From: a virus
IMG/VR virus record: IMGVR_UViG_3300020394_000003
Location: 97,705 to 161,704 of that record
Length of the DNA: 64,000 bases
Direction: 5' to 3' (one strand)
Part shown: in pieces, positions 16,903 through 25,537 of the stretch
How positions within the stretch are numbered: the stretch's first letter is position 1
Layout: each line of letters opens with the position of its first letter
Translations under genes and position numbers: made by a program
Notes under the pieces: generated by a model
The model's input: the letters and a program-made list of their open reading frames with translations, nothing else
The model's database searches: none
What the model was told of the DNA's origin: nothing

Positions 16903-18002
16903 TGAGCACTGGAAAGACCAATATAACCTCGACCCAGTTTGCAGCCAAGAAGCTTCTTGGTAAGGCGCATACCTCTAATTTAAAATCAGATGTTAATGAA
17001 TCAGTACCCTCTAACGTATCGATGCCCTTTGAATCAATCTTTGGAGAGTCAATTCCTAATGACCCGGGCACTGATTTTTACACTGTTTATGGAACCCCGG
17101 GAACTGTTGAGCAAGTATACTTTGATGTGGTATCCATCAGCGATACCATTTATGACGCCGATGACACCGGCGGTGGTGGCGACGAATCCTCTACCTCCGG
17201 TCCCCACGGCTACTACCTGAAGCTACCAGCAGCTTATGAGACGACATCTTCTAATCCTAGTAGAGGAACTGGCGAGTTTACAAATGGCAAACGAGTATAC
17301 GATTCTCGCGGTGGCTTACAATTGGTTCCACCCTTAGTTTCAAACGCTAGCCCAAACAGATACTTCTTAAAGCTATACAAGGGAGATCCAACAGATCCAG
17401 CGAATGAAATTACTTCTGGAGATAGCGTCGACTGGCAGGTTGATTATTACTCAGGGATCATCTTTATTCAAGATTATAACTCCGCACGCGTCCCAGTAAC
17501 AGCATCAGCATATCTATATGTGGGTAAATATCTAGATGAAAGAATTGTACAAATTTCAGGTTCTGGCGGCGGCGGCTCCGGCGCCGGAATATTTACAGAA
17601 ATTGATAATAACGAAGCTTTTGTTACTAGTAGTTTGACAATTGGGGCAAATACTAATCCAACTCATACGTTAACATTAGTTGGAAACTCCCACTTATCTG
17701 GTGGAATATCTCACAAGCGCCACCACACAACAGAGAATTACACTGTGACACTATCGGATTATTATATTGGCGTAGATACAAATTCAAGTCAGGTTACTTT
17801 GACGTTGCCATCCGCTGGATCTACAACTAGCGGTCAGACATTCGTCGTAAAGGACGAGGGCGGAAACGCAGGTACTAATAATATTACAGTTCATATTGCT
17901 GGTAGTGACACCATCGACGGAGGACACTCAGTAGTGCTAGAATCAGCATATGCTGCAGTGTCGATATATAGCAATGGTCTTTCGGGCTATTTTGTTTATT
18001 GA
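16902..18002 (+). CDS. fibre-type virion protein with shared C-terminal module
   Basis: A 366-residue protein. Residues 1-115 are polar and include a Thr-rich acidic linker. The middle contains a strand-rich segment (DSVDWQVDYYSGIIFIQDY). A glycine-rich hinge (SGSGGGGSGAG) at about 222-232 leads into a fibre shaft, and the last 90 residues are the C-terminal module also found at 11882 and 18181. ATG overlaps the preceding stop. The layout of adaptor, hinge, shaft and tip suggests a short fibre or a distal fibre subunit. No close family recognised. Confidence 0.65.
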   Translation: MSTGKTNITSTQFAAKKLLGKAHTSNLKSDVNESVPSNVSMPFESIFGESIPNDPGTDFYTVYGTPGTVEQVYFDVVSISDTIYDADDTGGGGDESSTSGPHGYYLKLPAAYETTSSNPSRGTGEFTNGKRVYDSRGGLQLVPPLVSNASPNRYFLKLYKGDPTDPANEITSGDSVDWQVDYYSGIIFIQDYNSARVPVTASAYLYVGKYLDERIVQISGSGGGGSGAGIFTEIDNNEAFVTSSLTIGANTNPTHTLTLVGNSHLSGGISHKRHHTTENYTVTLSDYYIGVDTNSSQVTLTLPSAGSTTSGQTFVVKDEGGNAGTNNITVHIAGSDTIDGGHSVVLESAYAAVSIYSNGLSGYFVY

Positions 18003-18180
18003 TAACCACTTCATCTAGCTCTTTTTAAATAAGTCAAGTATTTTAAAATACTTAAAAGAATATACCCTAAAAACGCATAAAAGCACACTATATAGAGTGC
18101 ACGCTTCAGAAACATTAGCCCTGCTATATGCGGAAGGGCGTGCTAAAGCAATTTTAAATACATTTTGGAGGGTATAAATA
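18003..18180 (+). promoter_or_regulatory. palindrome-rich leader before fibre gene
   Basis: A 178-base non-coding gap. It holds a perfect 18-base palindrome AAGTATTTTAAAATACTT (18036-18053) and an imperfect 18-base dyad GCACACTATATAGAGTGC (18083-18100). A possible stem GCACGC/GCGTGC (18099-18104 with 18138-18143) competes with CCCT/AGGG inside it. A strong ribosome site GGAGGG lies at 18168-18173. CACTATATAG may be a degenerate late promoter. Protein-binding or RNA-structure control is inferred. Confidence 0.4.
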
Positions 18181-19776
18181 ATGGCTTATAAATTTCAATT
18201 AGGAAGCTTTACAGCTTCGGGCTCCATTAAGGTTGAGGATACGCTTGACGCGGCTTCAACTTTGCAAATTGGTGGAGTTGGGGTCACAGCAACCGCAGCT
18301 GAGATTAACCTCATTGATGGTGGTACCGCTCGCGGAACCACTGCTGTAGCATCCGGCGACGGATTCTTACACAATGATGCTGGAACCATGAGAATGACTA
18401 GTGTCGATAAGATGGCGGATCTTTTCGCTGGAAACGCGCTATCAGCCTCTTCTGGTGTTCTCAGTGTTAAAGCTGATGACGCATCTTTGGAGATCAACTC
18501 TGACGCACTTAGAGTTAAAGAAGGTGGTGTTACCAACGCAATGCTTGCTGGCTCTATTGCCAACGCTAAGCTTAGCAACAGTGCTATCACACTAAACCCC
18601 GGTGCAGGATTAGGTGCATTGGGTTCTGTTTCACTCGGTGGTTCTATCAGTATTGCTGTTGACGGCGTTCTTGAGGACCTTGACACCCTTGGTGCTCCAA
18701 GCGCTGATGGTGAATTCCTTGTTGCTACAGGTGCTGGCGCTTTCGCTTACGAAAGTGGTGCAACTGCTCGTACTAGCATTGGTCTTGGTACCGGTGATAA
18801 CGCTCAGTTCAACGCCGTCATCATTGCTGATGACGCAGCATTTGGTGCAGTTGGTGATACCGACATGTTAACCATGGACGCTGGTAGTGACATCACAGTT
18901 GCTGCCGATCTCGACTTTGTTATCGGAAAAGCAGGTGGTCTTACTCTTGCTGACGGTGCTGTCCAGTCAACCGCTGCAGAGCTTAACTTACTCGACGGTG
19001 CAGGTGCCGGTTCTGTTGTCAACAACAAAGCTGTAATCTACAACGGCGGCGGTGTTGTTATCGGTCAGTCTCTCGCGACTGCTGATGATGGCCACCTCGG
19101 TAACCAAACAACCCCACAGATGATTCAGATGAAGGCTACTCGCGTTGAGTTCAACCAAGCTGTTGTGTTCAACGATGACATCTTCGTATCTGGCTCTACA
19201 GTGACAATGGATCAACAGCATCTTGTTATTCAAGATAAGCTTATTGGTCTTGGTTTCGTTTCTGGTTCTGTCACAGATGACAATGTTTCCGCCCCCGGCG
19301 ACCGCGGATTTATCTTCGGTATGCACGGCGAAGACAACGTTGCTATGCACTGGGATGAAGGTTCGTCTAGATTCAAGTTTATCAAAACGGACTCACTTCC
19401 TACCGCTACTACGGTTAACGAAGTTTCCAAGGCTGACCTTGAGGTTGGTGTGCTTCACGCTTCCAGCGTTGTCGCCCCGCTTTCACTCAGCATTGATGCA
19501 CAAGCTCAAGACGCAATTAACCTTTCTTCTGCTGCAGGTAAGGTTGTATACGTCACTGGCACCTTGGCCGCTAGCCGAAGCACTACGCTTCCAGCTGCGC
19601 CAAACGTCGGTGATCAAATTGATGTCAAGCTAGCTGCCACTGGTGGTAACTCACTTACAATCGAAAAGGGTGCCGATGGGCACAACATCGATGGTGGTGA
19701 TTCAATCATCCTTGAGTCAGACTTCGCTGCTGTCAAGCTCGTTTACGTTGCTGCTAACACATGGAGAGTCTTCTAA
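18181..19776 (+). CDS. fibre-type virion protein with repeated TAAE-N-L motifs
   Basis: A 531-residue protein rich in Ala, Gly, Asp and Val. It carries two copies of the motif TAAEINLIDGG / TAAELNLLDGA (about residues 38 and 263), common in marine-phage fibre and virion proteins, among many short beta repeats. The C-terminal 95 residues are the fibre tip module shared with 11882 and 16902 (HNIDGGDSIILES, ending TWRVF). Its codon choice looks more uniform than that of the flanking fibre genes and resembles the capsid gene, suggesting high expression. It has a structured leader and is followed by a strong terminator, so it is probably an abundant fibre subunit. No receptor-binding specificity can be read. 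Confidence 0.65.
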   Translation: MAYKFQLGSFTASGSIKVEDTLDAASTLQIGGVGVTATAAEINLIDGGTARGTTAVASGDGFLHNDAGTMRMTSVDKMADLFAGNALSASSGVLSVKADDASLEINSDALRVKEGGVTNAMLAGSIANAKLSNSAITLNPGAGLGALGSVSLGGSISIAVDGVLEDLDTLGAPSADGEFLVATGAGAFAYESGATARTSIGLGTGDNAQFNAVIIADDAAFGAVGDTDMLTMDAGSDITVAADLDFVIGKAGGLTLADGAVQSTAAELNLLDGAGAGSVVNNKAVIYNGGGVVIGQSLATADDGHLGNQTTPQMIQMKATRVEFNQAVVFNDDIFVSGSTVTMDQQHLVIQDKLIGLGFVSGSVTDDNVSAPGDRGFIFGMHGEDNVAMHWDEGSSRFKFIKTDSLPTATTVNEVSKADLEVGVLHASSVVAPLSLSIDAQAQDAINLSSAAGKVVYVTGTLAASRSTTLPAAPNVGDQIDVKLAATGGNSLTIEKGADGHNIDGGDSIILESDFAAVKLVYVAANTWRVF

Positions 19777-19809
19777 GATATTATCTTGGAATTCTATTCC
19801 TCAAACTTT

Positions 19810-19840
19810 GGGGGCCCTCTTCGGGGGGCTCCCTTTTTGT
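19810..19840 (+). terminator. rho-independent terminator with TTCG loop
   Basis: A ten-pair GC-rich stem (GGGGGCCCTC pairing with GGGGGCTCCC, including two G-T pairs) closes on a TTCG loop and is followed by TTTTTGTTT. It lies 34 bases after the stop of the fibre gene and before the next late-promoter element, so it cleanly separates two units. Confidence 0.85.
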
Positions 19841-19861
19841 TTGGAACATTCCCAAACAGTC

Positions 19862-19875
19862 TACTATTTATAAAA
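19862..19875 (+). promoter_or_regulatory. putative late promoter element
   Basis: TACTATTTATAAAA, 48 bases before the ATG at 19910 and directly after a terminator. This is the best copy of the element, identical to the one at 25500. Confidence 0.6.
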
Positions 19876-19909
19876 GACCTCGTAACATGCACAATTGGAA
19901 GGTATTTAA

Positions 19910-21730
19910 ATGTCATATAACTTATTGTCGGGTAGCGTTGAATTTATTGGCGAAACCCTAGGTACCGCGGAAGACCTAGTTAACACGCACGCAACGCAAA
20001 CAATTACTGGTGCGAAAACATTCACCAACCTCACGGCCTCATCTGAGGGCGATGGCACCGTTGGACTCACCGTAACAGGGGATCTAAATGTTTCTAACGA
20101 TCTTTCTGTTGCTGGTAACGATCTTACTTTGGCAGAGTATATCAAGCACATTGGTGACACAGACACGAACATACGTTTTCAAGATAATCGAATCGATTTT
20201 ACGGCCGGCAATAATGTTCTTCTAATGCTCGACTCGGCCGGAGGAACGATTGCAATCAACAACACAGCCGGTAACAGAAACTTTGTATTGAAAAGTGCAA
20301 CTTCTAACCAAGGGATGTACCATTCAGCGGCCAACCGCTCATTTTTATTTGGAGATATAAACGTAGTGCCGCAAGATAGTGAAGCACTAGTTCACATTAC
20401 AAGCTCATACCATGAGCACTCGCTGCTTACAGTTGGAAATAAGAAAAACCCAATTTTTGCAATATCGGGCTCCACAGGAGATATCGGCCAAGGCCCAAGG
20501 GTTATAATTACAGGAAGTCTTCTTGTTGGCGGATCCGATGCTGGCTCTGTAGAAACTAGGTTCGCCGGCGGTAATGTTATTGCCGCTGGTATTGTCACAG
20601 GGTCATACGGATTGAGGGGAGAGTTATTAAACGTCCATTCAGGATTAGAGCATGTCACTAATGGTGGTGAAAAGAAATTAGCTGTCAAGGCACACACTGG
20701 CATTTCTGTTGATAATAACGGCGTTGCAGTCGATGTAAATGGATTAACAGATGTGGGCTCAATCAACACTAGTACTACCAATCAAGATTTCATATGTGTC
20801 TCAGATTATTCTAACAGTAATGCCACAGCAAAAATGGGCGTTGGTGACCTGCTGGCACAGACCGTTGGATCAGTAGCCAATGTGGGCTCAGGCACCGGCC
20901 AGATTTATAAGACAACACTCAGTAGAGAAGTTAAACTTAAAAGAATTGCCCAAGGTTCGAATATCACAGTTACCAATGGTGCAGATGATATTACTATTGC
21001 CGCTACTGTTCCTACCGTCCCAATTACGACTTACAACTTTACCAATAACGAGCGACTGATTACATCAGTAAGCAATAATACTGTTAAAACAGAAGCCAAC
21101 CTTCACTGGAACTCGGAGAGGCTAATGGTGACAGGCTCTGTTTCTGCTACACAAGAACTAACTGGATTCCAACTACAAGTTGGCAGTGAAGAGGCTGGAG
21201 ATGATTGTATGGCAAAAATTAAGACAGAAGATGCCAACAAAACCCTCCTGTTATGTAAAAGTTCAGCACATGAAGTTATACTAGGTGTTACTGGCTCAAA
21301 CAAGGTTGTGGTCGGTGGAGCCCACTTTGATGGGGTTTTTAACGTATCGGGCTCAAACAATGTCCATTTGATTTCGCTTAAATCTGATAGCGAAAACCCA
21401 GCATTTTATGTAAGTGGCTCAGGTGATGCTGCTCTTTCTGGCAGATTGGCATTGAAATCCGACGGCACAGCAGATCCTACCGTATTAGCCAATCATGCAC
21501 ACATATATGCAAAAGATGTAGCAACTTCAGCCGAGGTTTTTGTTCGTGATGAAGCTGGCAACATAACACAAATCTCGCCTCATAACGAGGAAGGCGAGTG
21601 GCAATACTTCTCTAGAAACACACGCACTGGCAAAGTTGTCAGGGTAAATATGGAAAGAATGATTAGAAAATTAGAACAAATTACTGGTGAGTCCTTTATG
21701 GAAGAATGGTATGAGGACCCTACCGATTAA
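19910..21730 (+). CDS. fibre-type virion protein
   Basis: A 606-residue protein. The N-terminus MSYNLLSGSVEFIG parallels that of the 1379-residue fibre at 12763. The body is beta-repeat rich with many S-G-S/T-G-S turns, as in fibre shafts. The C-terminus differs from its neighbours: after an acidic segment it ends in a basic helix (RVNMERMIRKLEQITG) and acidic tail, perhaps a coiled-coil cap or docking helix. It is transcribed from its own late-promoter element between a terminator and the scaffold gene. Likely a tail or head fibre; the exact role is unknown. Confidence 0.65.
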   Translation: MSYNLLSGSVEFIGETLGTAEDLVNTHATQTITGAKTFTNLTASSEGDGTVGLTVTGDLNVSNDLSVAGNDLTLAEYIKHIGDTDTNIRFQDNRIDFTAGNNVLLMLDSAGGTIAINNTAGNRNFVLKSATSNQGMYHSAANRSFLFGDINVVPQDSEALVHITSSYHEHSLLTVGNKKNPIFAISGSTGDIGQGPRVIITGSLLVGGSDAGSVETRFAGGNVIAAGIVTGSYGLRGELLNVHSGLEHVTNGGEKKLAVKAHTGISVDNNGVAVDVNGLTDVGSINTSTTNQDFICVSDYSNSNATAKMGVGDLLAQTVGSVANVGSGTGQIYKTTLSREVKLKRIAQGSNITVTNGADDITIAATVPTVPITTYNFTNNERLITSVSNNTVKTEANLHWNSERLMVTGSVSATQELTGFQLQVGSEEAGDDCMAKIKTEDANKTLLLCKSSAHEVILGVTGSNKVVVGGAHFDGVFNVSGSNNVHLISLKSDSENPAFYVSGSGDAALSGRLALKSDGTADPTVLANHAHIYAKDVATSAEVFVRDEAGNITQISPHNEEGEWQYFSRNTRTGKVVRVNMERMIRKLEQITGESFMEEWYEDPTD

Positions 21731-21779
21731 CACAACAAAGAATTCACTAAAGCAAAAAATGTCATTTACGCTTTCTGCA

Positions 21780-21789
21780 TACTAATTAA
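21780..21789 (+). promoter_or_regulatory. possible degenerate late promoter element
   Basis: TACTAATTAA, 45 bases before the scaffold ATG. It shares TACTA-TTA with the better copies but differs at several bases. The place is right (start of the scaffold-capsid unit, in a 94-base gap), the match is weak. Confidence 0.3.
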
Positions 21790-21824
21790 CATATGAAAAA
21801 ATATTTTTTTATAGGAGTAACTTT

Positions 21825-22937
21825 ATGTCTTCACTGTTAGAACAGGCTATTATCGATGCCACTGCATTAAAAGAGGCTGCATTGAAAAATGCCGAAGCTG
21901 CCGTGCTAGAGAAATACGCACCAGAAGTAAAGAAAGCTGTCGAAGCTCTTTTGGAGCAACCCGAAGACCCAATGGCAGACCCAACAGCTGCCATGCCCGG
22001 TGCAATGGAAGAGCCCGCCGGCATGGAAACGGATGTTGAACCAGACCTAGCGGCCACAGAGGGAGAGGACATGTGCCCCTGCCCAGATGAAGAGGAAAGC
22101 ACTGAAATGGTTATTGACTTTGATGAGCTATCTAGTTTTGTAAAAGGTGAGAAACCTGCCCAAGATCAACAAGATCTTGCAGCTGCCATGCCTCCCATGC
22201 AAGAAGAGGTCGAGATTTCAGACGATTTGCTAGATAATATCTTAAGCGCTCTTACTGAAGAAAAAGGTGAGAAGGGAGATGCTGATCCTCTTGATGGCGA
22301 ACGTGCTAAATTCGACAAGGACCACGATGGGGTTCCTGACGGAGCAGATAAAGATAAGGACGATCCTGATGTCAAGGAGTCCATTGATGAAGACGAGCTT
22401 ACTGCCATGGTTGAAAAGATGGTGGTAGATATGGCTTCTAAGAAAACAGGGTGGCTAGGCGTTTCAGAGGGTGACATGGCCCACGAAGCTGAACTTGAAC
22501 TAGCTCGCCGTCAATCAACAGAATTTAAAGAGGAAAACGAAGCTCTGAAGAAAGCTACTGCAGAATTGCAGGAAAAGCTTACTCGCTACGAAGATACTCT
22601 AAACAAGTTAAAGAATAAATTAGATGAAACCAATCTTAATAATGCAAGATTGTTTTACGCGAACCGCGTTTTGAAAAGTGGCTCCTTGAATGAGCGGCAA
22701 AAAAATAAAGTTGTCAATGCTATTTCAAAGGCAGGTTCAGTTAAAGAAGCGAAGGTCATTTATGAAACCCTTCAAGACACAGTGGGCTCCACGCCGGATC
22801 GCCGCGGACCACAATCACTGCGTGAAGCTGTTACTAGACCCTCTTCTATTATGTCATTGCGAGAAAATCGTGACCGACATGAAAAAGCTGATCCAGTTTC
22901 TGAGAGAATGAAACTTCTCGCAGGTATTAAAAAATAA
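21825..22937 (+). CDS. 22: prohead scaffolding core protein (gp22-like)
   Basis: A 370-residue, highly acidic, helical protein directly upstream of the major capsid gene, the canonical place of T4 gene 22. The N-terminal helix and long coiled coil near residues 225-275 fit a scaffold that forms the prohead core and is later degraded. Two unusual parts are an acidic region with CPCP at 84-87 and a D-x-D-x-D-G-like segment (D164, D166, D168, D172, then D175, D177, D179), which resembles a calcium-binding loop. Many L/I-x-E sites suit cleavage by the gp21-like protease. Longer than T4 gp22 (269). Assigned mostly by position and composition. Confidence 0.75.
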   Translation: MSSLLEQAIIDATALKEAALKNAEAAVLEKYAPEVKKAVEALLEQPEDPMADPTAAMPGAMEEPAGMETDVEPDLAATEGEDMCPCPDEEESTEMVIDFDELSSFVKGEKPAQDQQDLAAAMPPMQEEVEISDDLLDNILSALTEEKGEKGDADPLDGERAKFDKDHDGVPDGADKDKDDPDVKESIDEDELTAMVEKMVVDMASKKTGWLGVSEGDMAHEAELELARRQSTEFKEENEALKKATAELQEKLTRYEDTLNKLKNKLDETNLNNARLFYANRVLKSGSLNERQKNKVVNAISKAGSVKEAKVIYETLQDTVGSTPDRRGPQSLREAVTRPSSIMSLRENRDRHEKADPVSERMKLLAGIKK

Positions 22938-22963
22938 CATTACATTCAAGGAGAAAATAAAAA

Positions 22964-24799
22964 ATGTCTATTCTTAATAAACTTACTGAAGGCATTGTCG
23001 AGCGTGACCTCTCCCGAGAGTCACATGCGCTTCTCACCAAGTGGGAGCGTACAGGCCTTCTTGAAGGTTTGACCAACGACCGCGACCGTAACGCCATGGC
23101 CCGTCTCTTAGAGAACCAAGCCAAGGAGCTACTTCGTGAGTCTACCAGCATGAGCGCTGGTGATGTTGAGGGTTTTGCCTCTGTTGCATTCCCCATCGTC
23201 CGTCGCGTTTTTGCGGGACTCGTTGCTAACGAGCTAGTCTCTGTTCAGCCAATGAGCCTCCCATCTGGTCTCATCTTCTTCCTCGACTTCAAGTTCAGCC
23301 CCAACATTGCTGACGCAAACGACCTTTCGACTGATGTTCGTACTGATGGTCTTTTTGGACAATCTAACGACAAGTCGATCTATGGTACAGACAAGGTAGG
23401 TAGCCAGATCACTGGTGGTGTCAACCTAGTCGGAACTTACGGTGATGATCAGTCTGGTCCTCGTACAACCGTTGGTTACGCATATGGTAGCCCCTCTGGT
23501 TCTGCAATTCTCGACGCCGCGGATTCTGATGTAAACCATCACCACGTTCGCGCTTGCTTCGCACTTAACAACGTTACTGAAGCTCAGAAGAAACTGATCA
23601 TGTACGATCCCGATCTTCTTGCCCTTTCAGGCTCTGGCACAGCTGCTGCTGTTCTCGTTGTTTCGGTCGACAAGAGCATTCTCACTAGTTCTGCTGGTGC
23701 GGAAGCTGACTTCGATAACCTTGGAGCGTTTAGCCTTCATGATATCAACAACTTTACTCAAGTTGGTACCGGAGCTAGGCAGGTTCGTCGCCTTACTCGT
23801 ATGCAGGATTCCGACGAGACCACCACAGAACGTGTTCTTTTCACTGTCGTAGGTGCAAACGGCGCCGCTGGTGTTAACCAATCTGGCGTAGCTGCTTCCG
23901 GTTCTATTGTTGGCGGATCTGACGTTACTATCCGATTCCCAATCCGTGATCAGCTTACTGCTTCCGACGCCCTCGGCGCGGTTGTTGGTGCTACACCTTG
24001 GGGACTTGAGAACGAAGCGTCGATTCCAGAAATCGACATTCAGGTTGACAGCATCGCTGTTACCGCACAGACCAAGAAGCTCAAGGCGAAGTGGACCCCC
24101 GAACTCGGTCAGGACCTCAACGCTTATCACAACCTCGATGCTGAGGTTGAGCTTACCAGCATTCTCTCTGAGCAGATCGCTCTTGAGATTGATCGTGAGA
24201 TCCTTGCTGACTTGGTTCGCGGCGCAACCGCTGCAACATACTACTGGTCACGTTCACCCGGTATGTTCCTGAACCGCGAAACTGGCCTTGAGGTTGGTGC
24301 TGCTTCTGCTGCCCCTGACTTCACCGGTACTGTTTCCGAGTGGTACGAGACTCTTGTCGAGACCATTAACGACGTATCTGCTCAGATCCATCGTAAGACT
24401 CTCCGTGGTGGAGCGAACTTCATTGTGTGTTCACCTGAAGCCGCTAACATCCTTGAGTTTACCGCTGGATTCCGTGCTAGCGTCACAGCCGATGACGAGC
24501 GCGGCACCGTTGGTGCTGTCAAGGTTGGCTCCCTGTCCAAGAAGTGGGACATCCATGTGGATCCTTACTTCCCACGTCAGGTCATCCTTGTCGGTCGTAA
24601 GGGCGGATCATTCCTCGAAAGTGGATATGTGTATGCTCCATACGTCCCGCTGCAAGTCACTCCCACCATCTTTGGACCAGAGGACTTCGTGCCCCGTAAG
24701 GGCGTGATGACTCGTTACGCCAAGAAGATGGTGCGTCCTGATATGTATGGCTTAGTTGTCATCCGTGGAATGGTCGGAGAGTCTGGCGCTACTAGCTAA
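22964..24799 (+). CDS. 23: major capsid protein (gp23-like)
   Basis: HK97-fold shell protein, 611 residues (T4 gp23 521). The N-terminus shows the gp23 propeptide pattern with a candidate protease site LLRE|S at residues 56-60, so maturation would remove about 59 residues. The start of the mature shell is marked by VAFPIVRRVFAGLVANELVSVQPM, here near 74-97, and the C-terminal part (TRYAKKMVRPDMYG) also matches the family. An insertion-like region near 150-330 is Ser/Gly-rich. Its strongly biased codon use and the TTCG-loop terminator just downstream fit the most abundant virion protein. Ribosome site AAGGAG precedes the ATG. Confidence 0.95.
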   Translation: MSILNKLTEGIVERDLSRESHALLTKWERTGLLEGLTNDRDRNAMARLLENQAKELLRESTSMSAGDVEGFASVAFPIVRRVFAGLVANELVSVQPMSLPSGLIFFLDFKFSPNIADANDLSTDVRTDGLFGQSNDKSIYGTDKVGSQITGGVNLVGTYGDDQSGPRTTVGYAYGSPSGSAILDAADSDVNHHHVRACFALNNVTEAQKKLIMYDPDLLALSGSGTAAAVLVVSVDKSILTSSAGAEADFDNLGAFSLHDINNFTQVGTGARQVRRLTRMQDSDETTTERVLFTVVGANGAAGVNQSGVAASGSIVGGSDVTIRFPIRDQLTASDALGAVVGATPWGLENEASIPEIDIQVDSIAVTAQTKKLKAKWTPELGQDLNAYHNLDAEVELTSILSEQIALEIDREILADLVRGATAATYYWSRSPGMFLNRETGLEVGAASAAPDFTGTVSEWYETLVETINDVSAQIHRKTLRGGANFIVCSPEAANILEFTAGFRASVTADDERGTVGAVKVGSLSKKWDIHVDPYFPRQVILVGRKGGSFLESGYVYAPYVPLQVTPTIFGPEDFVPRKGVMTRYAKKMVRPDMYGLVVIRGMVGESGATS

Positions 24800-24831
24800 T
24801 AGTAACGTTTAGACCTTAGAGTCCAAAATTT

Positions 24832-24866
24832 AAAGCCCTCTTTCTTCGGAAAGAGGGCTTTTGTTT
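24832..24866 (+). terminator. rho-independent terminator with TTCG loop
   Basis: A perfect 12-pair stem, AAGCCCTCTTTC pairing with GAAAGAGGGCTT around TTCG, followed by TTGTTTT. It lies 33 bases after the capsid stop codon and should end the scaffold-capsid transcript. Confidence 0.9.
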
Positions 24867-24875
24867 TGCCCTCAA

Positions 24876-24885
24876 ACTACTTACA
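24876..24885 (+). promoter_or_regulatory. possible late promoter variant
   Basis: ACTACTTACA follows the capsid terminator by about 10 bases and precedes the ATG at 24983 by about 100. It matches the late element with T-to-C changes. TTATAAAT at 24961-24968 is closer to the gene but overlaps the ribosome-site region, so I prefer the former. Confidence 0.35.
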
Positions 24886-24982
24886 GACGAACCTTGTATG
24901 AGGTTCATTCCAAGTTATTGCGCATATTAGAAATGCGGCCGTAATTTTACGGTGACACGATTATAAATGGAGGGTTTTTAAC

Positions 24983-25432
24983 ATGGGAAGTAAAAGAGTA
25001 GGACTCGCGAGAATGGAGTCTTTGGTTAAACAATTAAAAAGAGAATTGGCACTCGGCGCAAGCGCTGGTATTAAAATGGGAGCAGATGATTATCTTGTGC
25101 CCTGTTACCCTGATGCTGCATTTGAGGACGCCAGCGGATCAAATCCGGCTTTGTCAGTCGCATGCTATCACTCACGTTGGACAACAAGCGGTTCAAATGA
25201 TGATGCTACGTTGGCAGCCGGCACCGTGCTTGGTCAGATGAAAAAGATTACGCTGGTTTCCGATGGCGGTAATGGTACCGTCACAATCGCAGATCCGGTA
25301 TCCGCTAGTTTGGACGTTATCTCGTTTCAAGACGTTGGTGATACAGCAGAGTTGATGTGGAATGGTTCAGCTTGGAGAATTATCTCCCTGCATAATACTG
25401 CTTCTGGAGATACTGGTCCAACCGTCGCCTAA
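24983..25432 (+). CDS. small head protein, possible decoration protein
   Basis: A 149-residue protein. A basic helical N-terminus (MGSKRVGLARMESLVKQLKR) leads into a Ser/Thr/Asp/Gly-rich beta domain ending in NGSAWRIISLHN and a flexible tail. Between two terminators it forms a one-gene unit just after the capsid gene, a usual place for accessory shell proteins. The W-N-G-x-A-W-R segment resembles the last strand of the fibre tip modules in this window. A capsid decoration or surface protein is my best guess; no family is recognised with certainty. Confidence 0.6.
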   Translation: MGSKRVGLARMESLVKQLKRELALGASAGIKMGADDYLVPCYPDAAFEDASGSNPALSVACYHSRWTTSGSNDDATLAAGTVLGQMKKITLVSDGGNGTVTIADPVSASLDVISFQDVGDTAELMWNGSAWRIISLHNTASGDTGPTVA

Positions 25433-25457
25433 ACAAACAAATAAGTTTTCATACTTT

Positions 25458-25490
25458 CCCCCCTTCCCATTCGGGTTGGGGGGTTTTTTT
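25458..25490 (+). terminator. rho-independent terminator
   Basis: CCCCCC pairs with GGGGGG, with an inner CCC/GGG stem across a small T/T internal loop and an ATTC apex, followed by seven Ts. It ends the one-gene unit at 24983. Confidence 0.85.
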
Positions 25491-25499
25491 GATAAAGTT

Positions 25500-25513
25500 T
25501 ACTATTTATAAAA
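25500..25513 (+). promoter_or_regulatory. putative late promoter element
   Basis: TACTATTTATAAAA, 38 bases before the ATG at 25538 and 10 bases after a terminator. It is identical to the copy at 19862. Confidence 0.6.
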
Positions 25514-25537
25514 GCACCTGTTTAAAAGGAGACTATT

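Noticed and set aside
18173-18180. TATAAATA, identical to the T4 late promoter box
   Set aside because: It lies between the ribosome site GGAGGG and the ATG, so transcription from it would start inside the gene and lose the ribosome site.
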